Shown here: positions 51,168-59,899 of the stretch, piece by piece
Numbering within the stretch: position 1 is the stretch's first letter
Layout of the letters: each line of letters starts with the position of its first letter
Assembly: GCF_014191255.1 (NCBI RefSeq)
Contig: NZ_JACHWH010000012.1
Coordinates: 110,045-174,044, forward strand
Direction: 5' to 3'
Length of the DNA stretch: 64,000 nt
Source: Amycolatopsis bartoniae
Lineage (GTDB): Bacteria > Actinomycetota > Actinomycetes > Mycobacteriales > Pseudonocardiaceae
Notes under the pieces: generated by a model
Databases searched by the model: none
Seen by the model: only the letters and a program-made list of their open reading frames with translations
Told to the model about the DNA's origin: nothing
Made by a program: the position numbers and the translations under genes

Positions 51168-51438
51168 ACTTCCAGAAGTGCAGGGAGACGTGCCCGTCGC
51201 TCATCCCGGACCCGACGCGGAACTGCGGCAGGTACACGCTCGCCGACTCCGCCACCGGCCCGTCCAGGCTCGCCCCCGTCACCTCGGTGAAGGTCCGCTC
51301 GAACAGCGTCCGCGCGGCGAACTGGTTTCCCGGCGGTTCCTGACCCCGCAACCGGTCCCGCATCGCTTCCCACACGTGGGGGTCGCCCCGCAGCCCCCAG
51401 CGCAGGGGCGGGCGGGCGAACAGCTCGTCCAGGCTCAC
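51097..51438 (-). CDS. conserved-looking hypothetical protein
   Basis: 113 aa, not recognised. Well-mixed globular sequence (LFARPPLRWGLRGDPHVWEA, SASVYLPQFRVGSGMSDGHV, SLHFWKFTGLPILLDRW), rich in aromatic residues, no signal or membrane segment. The GTG start is 7 nt after TACCGT, the same box and spacing as at 4101-4114, supporting a real, leaderless gene. Convergent 71-bp overlap with the MFS gene; only the last 20 or so residues are affected. Confidence 0.55.
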   Translation of the reverse strand: MSLDELFARPPLRWGLRGDPHVWEAMRDRLRGQEPPGNQFAARTLFERTFTEVTGASLDGPVAESASVYLPQFRVGSGMSDGHVSLHFWKFTGLPILLDRWAASAAPSAWPEP

Positions 51439-51453
51439 GCGGGGAACGGTAGC

Positions 51454-51765
51454 TCAGCCGGCGCCGAAGTTCTGGTCCACCTCGTCGGCCAGTGCGTCCA
51501 GCGCCCGCCGCGCCAGGTCCTCGTCGCCCGCGCAGTCCAGCCGCAGCGTGGCGGTGCTCGCGCCCGCGCCTCCGGCGTCGACGTGCAGCTCGCCGCTGCC
51601 GCCGGACCAGGTGAACCGCAGCCGCGGCGGTTCGGTGTCGAGCCGGACGTCCCCGGCGCCCAGCACGTCGGTCAGCCAGGCCTTGGCCCGCGCGGGATCG
51701 GCCGCGGTGTTCAGGACGATGTCGGGTTCGGCGTCGAGGCCGCGGTTCGCTTCGTAGACGGTCAC
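51454..51765 (-). CDS. hypothetical protein
   Basis: 103 aa, not recognised. Alternating charged/hydrophobic pattern (PDIVLNTAADPARAKAWLTD, LRFTWSGGSGELHVDAGGAG) suggests a small alpha/beta domain, with a negative C-terminal helix (DEDLARRALDALADEVDQN). GTG start without a clear ribosome site. Same strand as its neighbours, 15 bp from each, so perhaps the tail of the GH78 transcript. Confidence 0.5.
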   Translation of the reverse strand: MTVYEANRGLDAEPDIVLNTAADPARAKAWLTDVLGAGDVRLDTEPPRLRFTWSGGSGELHVDAGGAGASTATLRLDCAGDEDLARRALDALADEVDQNFGAG

Positions 51766-51781
51766 GCGCCAGGCGTACCCC

Positions 51782-54700
51782 TCAGGCGTGCGCGGTGAAC
51801 GTCCAGTCGCCGGACCCGACCTCGCGCACCTCGCCCGACAGCGGTACGACGACCCTCGCGGTCGTGTTCGCGGGCACGGTCACGTCCAGGCGCAGGGAGT
51901 CGCCGTGGCGCTGCCAGTGCGTGCGGACCTCGCCCTGCGGAGTGCGGTAGCTCGCGGACACGTCGGTCAGCGTGCCCACCACCGCGGGCGCGATCTCCAG
52001 GTGCCGGTAGCCGACGTCGCCGTCCGCCTGCCGGATCCCGCCGAGCCCCGCGGTGAACCACTCGTCGATCGCGCCGAGCATGAAGTGGTTCTGCGACGCG
52101 TTGCCCGCCAGGCCGTCCCACGCCTCGCCCAGCGACGTCGACCCGCTCAGCACCTGGGCGCCGTAGCTGGGCGCGGTCCGCTGGGTGGCGATGTCGTACA
52201 CCACGTCGTCACGCCCGGCGGCGGACAGCACGTCGATCACCGCGGGGAGCCCGATCTCGCCGACGTCGAGGTGGTTGCCCTTCGCGCGGATGTTCGCGAT
52301 CAGGTGGGCGAGCACGGCGTCGTGCTGGTCCGCGGGCACCACGCCGAGGTCGAGGGCGAGCGCGTCGCCGGTCTGGTTGCCCGAGGCGTAGGTGTGGTTC
52401 GCCGCGTCGAGGTACTTCGCGTTGAACGCTTTCGTGATCTCGCCGGCGCGCTGCCGGTAGGCGGCCGCGTCCGCGGGTTCGCCGAGCACGTCGGCGATCT
52501 GCGCCATGGTCCGGGTCAGCCGGAGGTAGCCGTAGGTGGCGGTGTACCCGCGGGGCGTGCTGGTGTCGATCCCGATCCAGTCGCCGAGCCCGCCGTCCAG
52601 CAGCCCGCCGCTCGCCTTACCGTCCAGATAGGACAGATAACGGCGCATGTTCGGGTAGTAGGTCGACAGCACGCCCTGGTCGGCGTACGTCCGGTACAGC
52701 AGCCACGGCGCGAGGACGAGCGTGCCGCCCCAGTTCGCGTCGTCGCGATACCCGGCGTCCCACTCGGTGAACTCGGTGTACTCCGGGGCGATGTCGGGCA
52801 CCAGACCGCTCGGTGTCTGCGCGTCCGCCATGTCCCGCAACAGCTTCCGGTAGTACGCCTGCACGTCGTAGCCGCGGGAGACGGTGCCGAACACGAGGCT
52901 GTCCTGCTCCAGCCAGCCCAGCTTCTCGCGGTGCGGGCAGTCGGTGAGGATCGAGTACATGTTGCTCTGCACCGAGCGGTCGATGATCCGGTGGATGCCG
53001 TCGAGCAGGTCGTCGGAGGAGTCGAACGACCCCACGGCGTGGTTGGTGGTGCGCAGCACGATCGCGCTCGCCGCCGGTGGCGCCGGCAGGCCGGTGACCT
53101 CCAGGTAGCGGAAGCCGTGGTAGGTGTACCGCGGGTGCCAGGTAAGCGCTTTCCCGGCCAGCGTCACGCTGTCCCACACGGGTCCGCGGAACCCGCTCTG
53201 CGTGATCGTGCCGTCGGCGTTGAGCTTCTCGGCCGGGCGCAGCTCCACGCGCGTCCCGGCGGCGCCGTCGAGCCGCAGCTGCGGCCAGCCCGCGACGTTG
53301 GTGCCGAAGTCCAGCACGTACTCACCCGGCCGCGGCTGGGTCACCGCGACGACGGGCAGGGTGTCCACCGGCTCGACCGGCGGCGCGGTGCGGCCCACGA
53401 TCTTCGCCGTGGGCAACGGGTTTCCAGTGACCACGACGGGCTGCCAGGTGCCGGCGCCCGCGCGTGCCCAGTCCGGCGTCTCGCGGCGCGCGTCGTAGTC
53501 CTCCCCGCCGTACCAGTTGGAGAACGTGGTGGCCCCCAGACCGGTCTGCCAGCTGCCGTCGGTCGCGATTGTCTCGGTGCGCCCGTCGGTGTAGCGGACT
53601 TGCAGCTGCGCCAGCAGTCGCGGGTTGGCGTAGTGGTTGTTCACGTACTGGTAGCGGCTGGGCGCGTCCGGCGTGTCGTGCACGTCGAAGTCGCCCGGCC
53701 CCAGCTCGACGGCGATCCGGTTGCGGCCGTTGTCCAGCAACGAGGTCACGTCGTACGTGGACGCCACCACCTGTTCCCGGAAGTCGGTGTTCGGCGGCTC
53801 CAGCACGGCCTTGCTCACCGCGGCGCCGTTGACCTCCGCGTCGTACAGGCCGGAACCGGTGATGAACAGCCGGGCGCTCGCGACCCGGCCACGCAGCGCG
53901 AAGTCCTTGACGAACCGGGGCAGCGCGGCGGGCTGGCTGCGCAGCGCCGACGGCGGCGCCTGCCTGCTCACCTTCTTGACGGTGGTGAACGAGGAGTCCG
54001 TGGCGACGGAGACCTGGTAGTCCCGCGGGTAGTCCGCGGTGCGGGCGAACTGGTCGGTCACGTCGGTACGCGGGTACAGGCGCAGCTGGTCGAACGTGCG
54101 GACGGCGCCGAGGTCGAGCTGCAGCCGGATCGGGTGCGCGGTGACGTCGATGCCCGGGTGCGCGGGGCTGCGGTAACCGCGTGGCGCCTGGTCGGACAGC
54201 TCCTGGCCGTCGGTGAGGAAGCCCGGGTCCCACTCCCCCGCCGCGGGATCGGACTCGGAGGTGGTGACGGTGGCGCCGCGCGCGAGGTTCACCGCCGGAT
54301 CGGTCCTGGTGCCGACCTCGATCTCCGCGAGCGCCAGGCGGGCCTGCCGGTCCGCGGCGGCCGGGTCGGTGGTGGCGCCTTCGAGGAACGACACGTCGAT
54401 CCGCACGTACCGGCCGGTCTGCGAGCCGAGGTCGACGGTGATCGGGTGCGCGGCGGCCCGCTCCCAGTCGGGGTTGCCGATCCACTGCGCCTGCCAGTCG
54501 CGCAGGCCGGGCTCGAAGAACGCCGGAGCGCTCCACGCGGACGCCCTGCCGCGTTCGTCCCACACCCGGACCTGCCACGTCACGCGGCTGCCCGCGGCGA
54601 CGGGCTTTCCGGCGTAGTCGACGCCGGTGTTGGCCGACGAGGCGACCTTGCCGGTGTCCCACAGGTCCGGACTGCCGAGCCGCCGCGGGTCGGAGGCGGC

Positions 54701-54916
54701 GCGGATCTCGTACGCGGTCTGGGCAGCGTCACGGCCCTGCGAGGCGAACTGCCAGCTCAGGTCCGGGGTGGTGTCCTCCAGCCCGATGGGGTCGGTCATG
54801 CCCGCGGCCCGCAACAGCCGCGCGGACAGCGAACCGGGCGTGGCTGCCGCGGGCGCGGCGAGCGAGAGAACGAGCGCGGCGGCGAGTGCCAGTACCGCGG
54901 TGTGACGTCCGGACAC
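51782..54916 (-). CDS. secreted GH78 alpha-L-rhamnosidase
   Basis: 1044 aa. Start GTG at 54916 with AGGAGG 8 nt upstream; signal peptide about 1-27. Fibronectin-like first domain (SARLLRAAGMTDPIGLEDTT, WQVRVWDERG), a discoidin/F5-8-type insertion (PITVDLGSQTGRYVRIDVSF, RLQLDLGAVRTFDQLRLYP), rhamnosidase N domain (LFITGSGLYDAEVNG), beta domain, then the (alpha/alpha)6 barrel with MYSILTDCPHREKLGWLEQD, carrying the catalytic acid of GH78. It hydrolyses alpha-L-rhamnosides; with GH106 it forms a second rhamnosidase in the pectin theme. Contains one GGAAAGCGCTTACC word at 53141-53154. Divergent from a MarR gene. Confidence 0.9.
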   Translation of the reverse strand: MSGRHTAVLALAAALVLSLAAPAAATPGSLSARLLRAAGMTDPIGLEDTTPDLSWQFASQGRDAAQTAYEIRAASDPRRLGSPDLWDTGKVASSANTGVDYAGKPVAAGSRVTWQVRVWDERGRASAWSAPAFFEPGLRDWQAQWIGNPDWERAAAHPITVDLGSQTGRYVRIDVSFLEGATTDPAAADRQARLALAEIEVGTRTDPAVNLARGATVTTSESDPAAGEWDPGFLTDGQELSDQAPRGYRSPAHPGIDVTAHPIRLQLDLGAVRTFDQLRLYPRTDVTDQFARTADYPRDYQVSVATDSSFTTVKKVSRQAPPSALRSQPAALPRFVKDFALRGRVASARLFITGSGLYDAEVNGAAVSKAVLEPPNTDFREQVVASTYDVTSLLDNGRNRIAVELGPGDFDVHDTPDAPSRYQYVNNHYANPRLLAQLQVRYTDGRTETIATDGSWQTGLGATTFSNWYGGEDYDARRETPDWARAGAGTWQPVVVTGNPLPTAKIVGRTAPPVEPVDTLPVVAVTQPRPGEYVLDFGTNVAGWPQLRLDGAAGTRVELRPAEKLNADGTITQSGFRGPVWDSVTLAGKALTWHPRYTYHGFRYLEVTGLPAPPAASAIVLRTTNHAVGSFDSSDDLLDGIHRIIDRSVQSNMYSILTDCPHREKLGWLEQDSLVFGTVSRGYDVQAYYRKLLRDMADAQTPSGLVPDIAPEYTEFTEWDAGYRDDANWGGTLVLAPWLLYRTYADQGVLSTYYPNMRRYLSYLDGKASGGLLDGGLGDWIGIDTSTPRGYTATYGYLRLTRTMAQIADVLGEPADAAAYRQRAGEITKAFNAKYLDAANHTYASGNQTGDALALDLGVVPADQHDAVLAHLIANIRAKGNHLDVGEIGLPAVIDVLSAAGRDDVVYDIATQRTAPSYGAQVLSGSTSLGEAWDGLAGNASQNHFMLGAIDEWFTAGLGGIRQADGDVGYRHLEIAPAVVGTLTDVSASYRTPQGEVRTHWQRHGDSLRLDVTVPANTTARVVVPLSGEVREVGSGDWTFTAHA

Positions 54917-55040
54917 CGTTGTCCCCTCCTGTCGGAACTGGCCTGGACCATGACAGTTCTTCACGAGGAGGCGCAAGAAAGGTGTCCGGAACCGGCCAGC
55001 CTCACCGGCATCGAACCCGCCTGGCGGGAGGATGCCGGGC

Positions 55041-55478
55041 ATGGCTCCGCTTCCGCAGCTCGCCGACCGGCTCGGCGCGCGCCTGTACGTGTCCGTCGGC
55101 AGGCTCAGCAAGGCTTTGCGCAGACAGGAGCCGGGCTGCCTGCCGCAGGGCGAGGTGTCGGCGCTGGCGACGCTGGAGCGGGAGGGCCCGATGCGGCTGG
55201 GCGAGCTGGCGACGCGGGAGGCGGTGAGCGCGCCGAGCATGTCGCGGATCGTGGCGGCCCTCGTCGACAGCGGTCACGCCCGGCGCGAACGCGACCCGCA
55301 GGACGGCCGTGCGGCGCTGGTCGCGATCACCCCCCAGGGCACCGCGGTGGTGCGGGAGGCGTGGCTGACCAAGGCGGCGGAGCTGCGGCGCCGGATCGAG
55401 CGGCTCGCCCCCGAGGACCGGGCCGCGCTGCGGAAGATGATCCCGGCCCTGGAGGCGTTGTCCTCCTGCGCGGAGTGA
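55041..55478 (+). CDS. MarR family transcriptional regulator
   Basis: 145 aa. Winged helix with LGELATREAVSAPSMSRIVA (recognition helix), wing RRERDPQDGRAALVAIT and dimerisation helices at both ends. ATG at 55041 is preferred to the ATG at 55032, since the GGGAGG site touches the latter. Divergent from the GH78 gene across 124 bp, in which GAACTG/CAGTTC arms (54935-54940, 54954-54959) could be its operator. Ends 3 bp before the convergent lipoprotein stop. Confidence 0.88.
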   Translation: MAPLPQLADRLGARLYVSVGRLSKALRRQEPGCLPQGEVSALATLEREGPMRLGELATREAVSAPSMSRIVAALVDSGHARRERDPQDGRAALVAITPQGTAVVREAWLTKAAELRRRIERLAPEDRAALRKMIPALEALSSCAE

Positions 55479-55481
55479 GCC

Positions 55482-56153
55482 TCACTTCCGCCAGGTGACG
55501 GCCTTCGAGCTCGCCGAGTCGTAGGGCTTCTGCGTGTACGTCAGCGACGTCACCGGGTCCGAGGAGGTGCCGAAGTACAGCCGGCACCCCTCGAAGGTCG
55601 CGCCCTTCGCGGCGAACTCCTCCGGGGCGAAGGCCAGATCCTCGCAGCCGCTGACGCTGTGGTCGGCCATCCCGAGCAGCGTGCCGGGGAAACCGCCGCT
55701 GCGGGTGCTCACGTTGAGGATCGGCGCGTAGACGCCCGTGAAGTTGGCGCCGTCGAGGTTCGTCAGCGTCTCGTGCACGAAGAAGAACATCTTCCCGCGC
55801 AGCTTCGCCTTGTCCTCGTCCTTCAGCGGCAGCTGGTCGATGTCGGCGTCCGGCGCGGGCTTGGTCTCGACCGTCACGCTCAGCCCCAGCAGCCCCTTGT
55901 CGTACTGGCTGTAGAACGGGACCACCGCCTGCTCGCCGAACTTCAGCTTCGTGCCGGGCTTCGTGGTGCGGTCGGTCAGCTCCAGTACGGGCGTCACCGT
56001 CGCGTACGGCCGCGCCGTGGTGGTCGGCGCGGTGCTCGGCGGCGGCGTGGTCACACCCGGCGCCGGGGTGGCACCCTCGGTGGTCGCGGTGCAGCCGGCG
56101 ACCGCGAAAACCGCGGCCAGGACGGCGAAACGTCTGAACGGGCGCGTGCCCAT
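55482..56153 (-). CDS. lipoprotein of unknown function
   Basis: 223 aa from the ATG at 56153 (GGGGGA site). Lipoprotein signal with VFAVAGC lipobox (about Cys22), Thr/Pro-rich linker (about 25-50), then a globular domain (VTPVLELTDRTTKPGTKLKF, FFFVHETLTNLDGANFTGVY, TSLTYTQKPYDSASSKAVTW) with two cysteines likely bonded. Resembles the DUF4352/telokin-like surface domain only loosely. Outer face of the membrane. Role unknown. Confidence 0.75.
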   Translation of the reverse strand: MGTRPFRRFAVLAAVFAVAGCTATTEGATPAPGVTTPPPSTAPTTTARPYATVTPVLELTDRTTKPGTKLKFGEQAVVPFYSQYDKGLLGLSVTVETKPAPDADIDQLPLKDEDKAKLRGKMFFFVHETLTNLDGANFTGVYAPILNVSTRSGGFPGTLLGMADHSVSGCEDLAFAPEEFAAKGATFEGCRLYFGTSSDPVTSLTYTQKPYDSASSKAVTWRK

Positions 56154-56245
56154 GCTGGTCCCCCAGGTGTGATGTGATCGACTGCGGGAATAGTAGAAGG
56201 CGCCGGGTGGCTTGTCCCCACCGACCGCCACCACCGGAGGACCCC

Positions 56246-57265
56246 ATGCCGAAGCCCTCGGAACCGTTGCGGAAGCTGGGCTTCCTCACGATCGGCTTGT
56301 TCGACCCCGGCGACCCGCGGCGCGGGCACGAGTCCACGCTGGAGGTCATCCAGCTGGGTGAGCGGCTGGGGTTCGACAGCGCGTGGGTCCGCCACCGGCA
56401 CCTGCAGTACGGGATCTCGTCGCCGGTCGCGGTGCTCGCAGCGGCGTCGCAGCGCACGAGCCGGATCGAGCTGGGTACCGCGGTGATCCCGCTCGGCTGG
56501 GAGAACCCGCTGCGGCTGGCCGAGGACCTGGCGACGGTGGACCTGCTCTCCGGTGGCCGCCTCAACCCCGGTCTCAGCGTCGGGCCGCCCATGCACTACG
56601 ACCGCGTGCGCCCCGCGCTGTACCCGGACACCGGTGACGCCGAGGACTTCGGCTACGAACGGATGCGGCGGCTGCTCGGCTTCGTGCGCGGCGAGCCCGC
56701 CACGGACTTCAGCGGCACCGAGGGGTTCGAGGTGTTCTCCGACCGCGTGCAGCCGCACTCCCCCGGCCTCGGGCGGCGGCTGTGGTACGGCGGGGGCAGC
56801 CTGCGCTCGGCCCGGTGGGCGGGTGAGCAGGGGATGAACTTCCTCACCAGCAGCGTGGTCAAGGCCGAGGAGTCCGAGGACTTCGAGGAGATCCAGCTCT
56901 CGCACGTGCGCGCGTTCCGCGCCGCCCACCCGGACGGCGAGCGGGCGCGGGTCTCGCAGGGCCTCGTGGTGATCCCGACGGACTCGGCGTCACCCGGGCA
57001 GCGGGCGAAGTACGAGGCGTACGTCGACAAGCGCACGCCCCGCACGGCGTCGCCGCAGGGCCCGGCGCGGATGCTGTTCGCGCGGGACCTGGTGGGCACG
57101 TCGGAGGAGATCGCCGAGCGGCTCTACGCGCACGCCGCGTTCCGCGAGATCGACGAGGTCGCGTTCGCGCTCCCGTTCACCTTCGAGCACGACGACTACG
57201 TGCAGATCCTGACCGACCTGGCCACCCGTCTCGGCCCGGCGCTCGGCTGGCAGCCGCGGGGTTAG
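56246..57265 (+). CDS. LLM class flavin-dependent oxidoreductase
   Basis: 339 aa, luciferase-like (beta/alpha)8 protein using FMN or F420. Signatures: GFLTIGLFDPGDPRRGHEST, RLGFDSAWVRHRHLQYG, SRIELGTAVIPLGWENPLRLAEDLATVDLLSGGRL. Substrate unknown. CGGAGG site 5 nt before the ATG. Its stop overlaps the convergent YeeE/YedE gene stop by 4 bp. Flavin-dependent members of this family include sulfonate monooxygenases, so a sulfur link with the neighbour is possible. Confidence 0.88.
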   Translation: MPKPSEPLRKLGFLTIGLFDPGDPRRGHESTLEVIQLGERLGFDSAWVRHRHLQYGISSPVAVLAAASQRTSRIELGTAVIPLGWENPLRLAEDLATVDLLSGGRLNPGLSVGPPMHYDRVRPALYPDTGDAEDFGYERMRRLLGFVRGEPATDFSGTEGFEVFSDRVQPHSPGLGRRLWYGGGSLRSARWAGEQGMNFLTSSVVKAEESEDFEEIQLSHVRAFRAAHPDGERARVSQGLVVIPTDSASPGQRAKYEAYVDKRTPRTASPQGPARMLFARDLVGTSEEIAERLYAHAAFREIDEVAFALPFTFEHDDYVQILTDLATRLGPALGWQPRG

Positions 57266-58533
57266 CAGACGCTGTCGGTCGGCTGGGGGTTGGTGAGCCC
57301 GAACAGCGGCCGCAGCTTCAGCCCGATCCAGGTGCCGCCCAGGGCGAACGCGCCCCACAGCCACCCGTGCAGGCTGCCCGTCGAGATGCCCGCCAGGTAG
57401 GCCCCGATGTTGCAGCCGCCGGACAGGCGGGCGCCGATGCCCATCAGGATTCCGCCCAGCACGGCCGCGATCGCGGTCCGCCACGGGATCTCCGCCCGGA
57501 TCTTCCACGCTCCCGCCGCCGCGGCGGCCACCGCTGCCCCGAGGATGATCCCGAGGTCGGTGAGGCTGGTCTTGTCCGTCCACACCGGACCGGCGAGGGA
57601 CCTGGCGTTGCTCGTGCTCTGCCAGAACTCCCACGTCTCCGGGTGCAGCCCGAACAGCTGCAGCAGCTTGGCGCCCCACAGCGCGAACGCGAACGTCACG
57701 CCCCAGGTGCCGCCGGACACCAGCACCACCGCCGCCGCCAGCACCGCCAGCACGACCGCGCCCACCAGCAGCGGCCACGAACCACGCAGCACCCGGGCGG
57801 CGCCGTGCGCCGTCGGCACCGCGTCGACCGGCGGCGGGGTGCGCCGCTTCTGCACCACCCGCGTCACCGCGGCCACCAGGACCAGCACGGCGATCGTGAC
57901 CGCCCACGAACCCCACCAGCCCACGTGGTCGGCGAGCAGGAACCCCGAAACCTGCGGCCAGCCGGTGAAGACCGGGTACGCCCACGTGTAGAACACCGAG
58001 CCCACGACGAACCCGCCCAGCGTGAGCACGATCGTCGACTGCCCGGCGCCCACCGCGAACAACGTGCCCGAGGCGCATGCCCCGCCCAGCTGCATGCCGA
58101 CCCCGAACAGGGCCGCGCCCGCGAACAGCGCCAGCCCGATCGGGCCCGCCGAGATCTTCGGCGTGGCACCGAAAAGCCCCGTGCCGGTGCCCGCGATCAA
58201 CGCGATGAGCGTGGCCGCGGTGCCCAGCAGCACGGTGTGGGCTCGCAGGCCGGCGCCGTTGCCGACCGCGATCAACTGCCGCCACGCGGAGGTGAACCCG
58301 AACCGCGAGTGGAACAGCGCCAGCCCCACGAACAGCCCGAGCACCAGGAGGATGCCGTACTTCCCGCCGTAGGACGCCCACACGTACGCGCTCAGCCCGG
58401 TCCCGAGCACCGCGGCGATCACCAGCGGCACGACCTTCACCGGCTCCTCGGGCCGCGGCACGGGAGCGGCGCACGAGGTCGGGGACGGGGACAGGAACCC
58501 ACCGGCGGGCTGCCGGTCGGCGACAGCGGACAT
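57262..58533 (-). CDS. YeeE/YedE-family sulfur-compound transporter
   Basis: 423 aa, about ten hydrophobic helices. Two internally similar halves, each with a conserved Cys motif: GMQLGGACASGTLFAVGAGQ and LSGGCNIGAYLAGISTGSLHGW, the hallmark of TsuA/YeeE thiosulfate importers. It imports thiosulfate or a related sulfur anion. The ATG at 58533 has a GGAG site 5 nt upstream; a GTG two codons earlier is possible. No TusA-like partner is seen within the window. Confidence 0.87.
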   Translation of the reverse strand: MSAVADRQPAGGFLSPSPTSCAAPVPRPEEPVKVVPLVIAAVLGTGLSAYVWASYGGKYGILLVLGLFVGLALFHSRFGFTSAWRQLIAVGNGAGLRAHTVLLGTAATLIALIAGTGTGLFGATPKISAGPIGLALFAGAALFGVGMQLGGACASGTLFAVGAGQSTIVLTLGGFVVGSVFYTWAYPVFTGWPQVSGFLLADHVGWWGSWAVTIAVLVLVAAVTRVVQKRRTPPPVDAVPTAHGAARVLRGSWPLLVGAVVLAVLAAAVVLVSGGTWGVTFAFALWGAKLLQLFGLHPETWEFWQSTSNARSLAGPVWTDKTSLTDLGIILGAAVAAAAAGAWKIRAEIPWRTAIAAVLGGILMGIGARLSGGCNIGAYLAGISTGSLHGWLWGAFALGGTWIGLKLRPLFGLTNPQPTDSVC

Positions 58534-58598
58534 GGACACTCCAGACGAGACGGGGGAAGATCACCTACCAGGTTAAGGTCCGGCCGGCACCTGTCCCA

Positions 58599-59822
58599 CT
58601 ATCTGGTCACGCGCAGCCGCTGGACGACGAGCGCGGTCGCCGCCAGCACCCCGAGCACGGCCGCGTACACCAGCGCGGTCGGCCGTAGCCCGAACGCGGT
58701 CGCGGCGAACCCGGCGACCACGGCGGGCACGCTGAACGCGAGGTACGAGATCACGTACGCGACGGCGAACAGCTCGCCACGCTCGGCGGGAGCGGAAATC
58801 CGCGCCAGAGTCCCGAAACTCGCCAGCGCGGAGGCGCCGAACCCGACCCCCGCCACGACGGTGCCGACGATGCCCAGCGCGACGAGGCCCGCCGCGATCC
58901 CCGCGAAGGTGAGCACGAGCCCGGCGGTGAGCAGCGCCGCGCCGACGCCGAGCGTCCACTGGACGGGACGGGTGCGCAGCAGGAACGTGGCGAGCGCGCC
59001 GGTGCCGCACAGCAGGGTGACGACGAGTCCGCCGATGAGGTGGTTCGTCAGCCCGAACAACCCCGAGGCGATCGACGGGCCGAGCGACAGGTACAGCCCG
59101 CCCAGCGACCAGCTCGCGAGCAGGATCGGGACCAGCGCGAAGAAGTCGGCCCGCAGCCGCTGCGGCACGCCGAGCCGGGGCTGCAGGGACCGCAGGCCAC
59201 CGGGACGGCGGCCGGACGTCTCGGGCATCGCGGCGACGATGAGGGCCGCGAGGACCATGCCGGCCAGCAGCACCACGTACACCAGGTGCGTCGGCGCGGG
59301 CGCGAACTGCACGAGCGCGCCGCAGCCGAGCGCGCCGAGCGCGAGGCCGGTGGTGGGCGCGATGCCGTTCACCACCCCGGCGCGGCCGGGCGCGTGCGGC
59401 GGGTCGAGGTCCACGAGCGTGGCGGCCATCGCCGTCATCGCGGCGCCGGTCGCGATGCCCTGCACCAGCCGGGCGGCGAACAGCACCGGAACGTCCCCGG
59501 CGACGAGGAACAACACGAGCGATGTCGCTTCGAGTGCGATCGCCGCGCCGAGCACGGGACGGCGGCCGACGTGGTCGGAAAGCGCGCCGAGCACCAGCAG
59601 TGACGCGATCAGCCCCACCACGTACACCGCGAAGACCGCGGTGAGCGTGGTGGCGGAGAAGTGCCAGTTCTGCTGGTAGACGACGTAGAGCGGGGACGGC
59701 GCGCTGGACGCGGCCATGAACAGCACGAAGATCGCCGCGACGGCGGCGAAGGCGAAGCCGCGGGGCAGGCGTCTGGGCAGGACGTCGGCCACGGGTGCCG
59801 CGACGGCGACGGATTCGGACAC
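58599..59822 (-). CDS. MFS transporter, drug-efflux type
   Basis: 407 aa, 12 helices. MFS motif A GALSDHVGRRPVL after helix 2; N-terminal RGFAFAAVAAIFVLFMAASSAPSPLYVVYQ is common in actinobacterial efflux pumps. GTG start with GAGGAGGGAA site. Divergent from a TetR regulator with two inverted 17-bp operators in the gap, so efflux is probably inducible by a substrate that releases the repressor. Confidence 0.9.
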   Translation of the reverse strand: MSESVAVAAPVADVLPRRLPRGFAFAAVAAIFVLFMAASSAPSPLYVVYQQNWHFSATTLTAVFAVYVVGLIASLLVLGALSDHVGRRPVLGAAIALEATSLVLFLVAGDVPVLFAARLVQGIATGAAMTAMAATLVDLDPPHAPGRAGVVNGIAPTTGLALGALGCGALVQFAPAPTHLVYVVLLAGMVLAALIVAAMPETSGRRPGGLRSLQPRLGVPQRLRADFFALVPILLASWSLGGLYLSLGPSIASGLFGLTNHLIGGLVVTLLCGTGALATFLLRTRPVQWTLGVGAALLTAGLVLTFAGIAAGLVALGIVGTVVAGVGFGASALASFGTLARISAPAERGELFAVAYVISYLAFSVPAVVAGFAATAFGLRPTALVYAAVLGVLAATALVVQRLRVTR

Positions 59823-59837
59823 GTTCCCTCCTCAAAA

Positions 59838-59887
59838 GCAACGATCAATGCGTTAGACCACCATAGCGTAAACGCAACGATCGGTGC
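59838..59887. promoter_or_regulatory. pair of inverted 17-bp operators between MFS and TetR genes
   Basis: GCAACGATCAATGCGTT (59838-59854) is repeated in inverted orientation at 59871-59887 (AACGCAACGATCGGTGC) with three differences. Centres are 33 bp apart, about three helical turns. The second copy lies 12 bp before the TetR ATG. Confidence 0.6.
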
Positions 59888-59899
59888 GATACTGGTTTC

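Noticed and set aside
54935..54959. GAACTG / CAGTTC arms as a firm MarR operator
   Set aside because: Only 6-bp arms with a 13-bp gap; mentioned with the MarR gene but too weak to list alone.
51788..55498. Plus-strand open frame of about 1236 codons
   Set aside because: Antisense of the GH78 gene and running through MarR in another frame; no recognisable domain.
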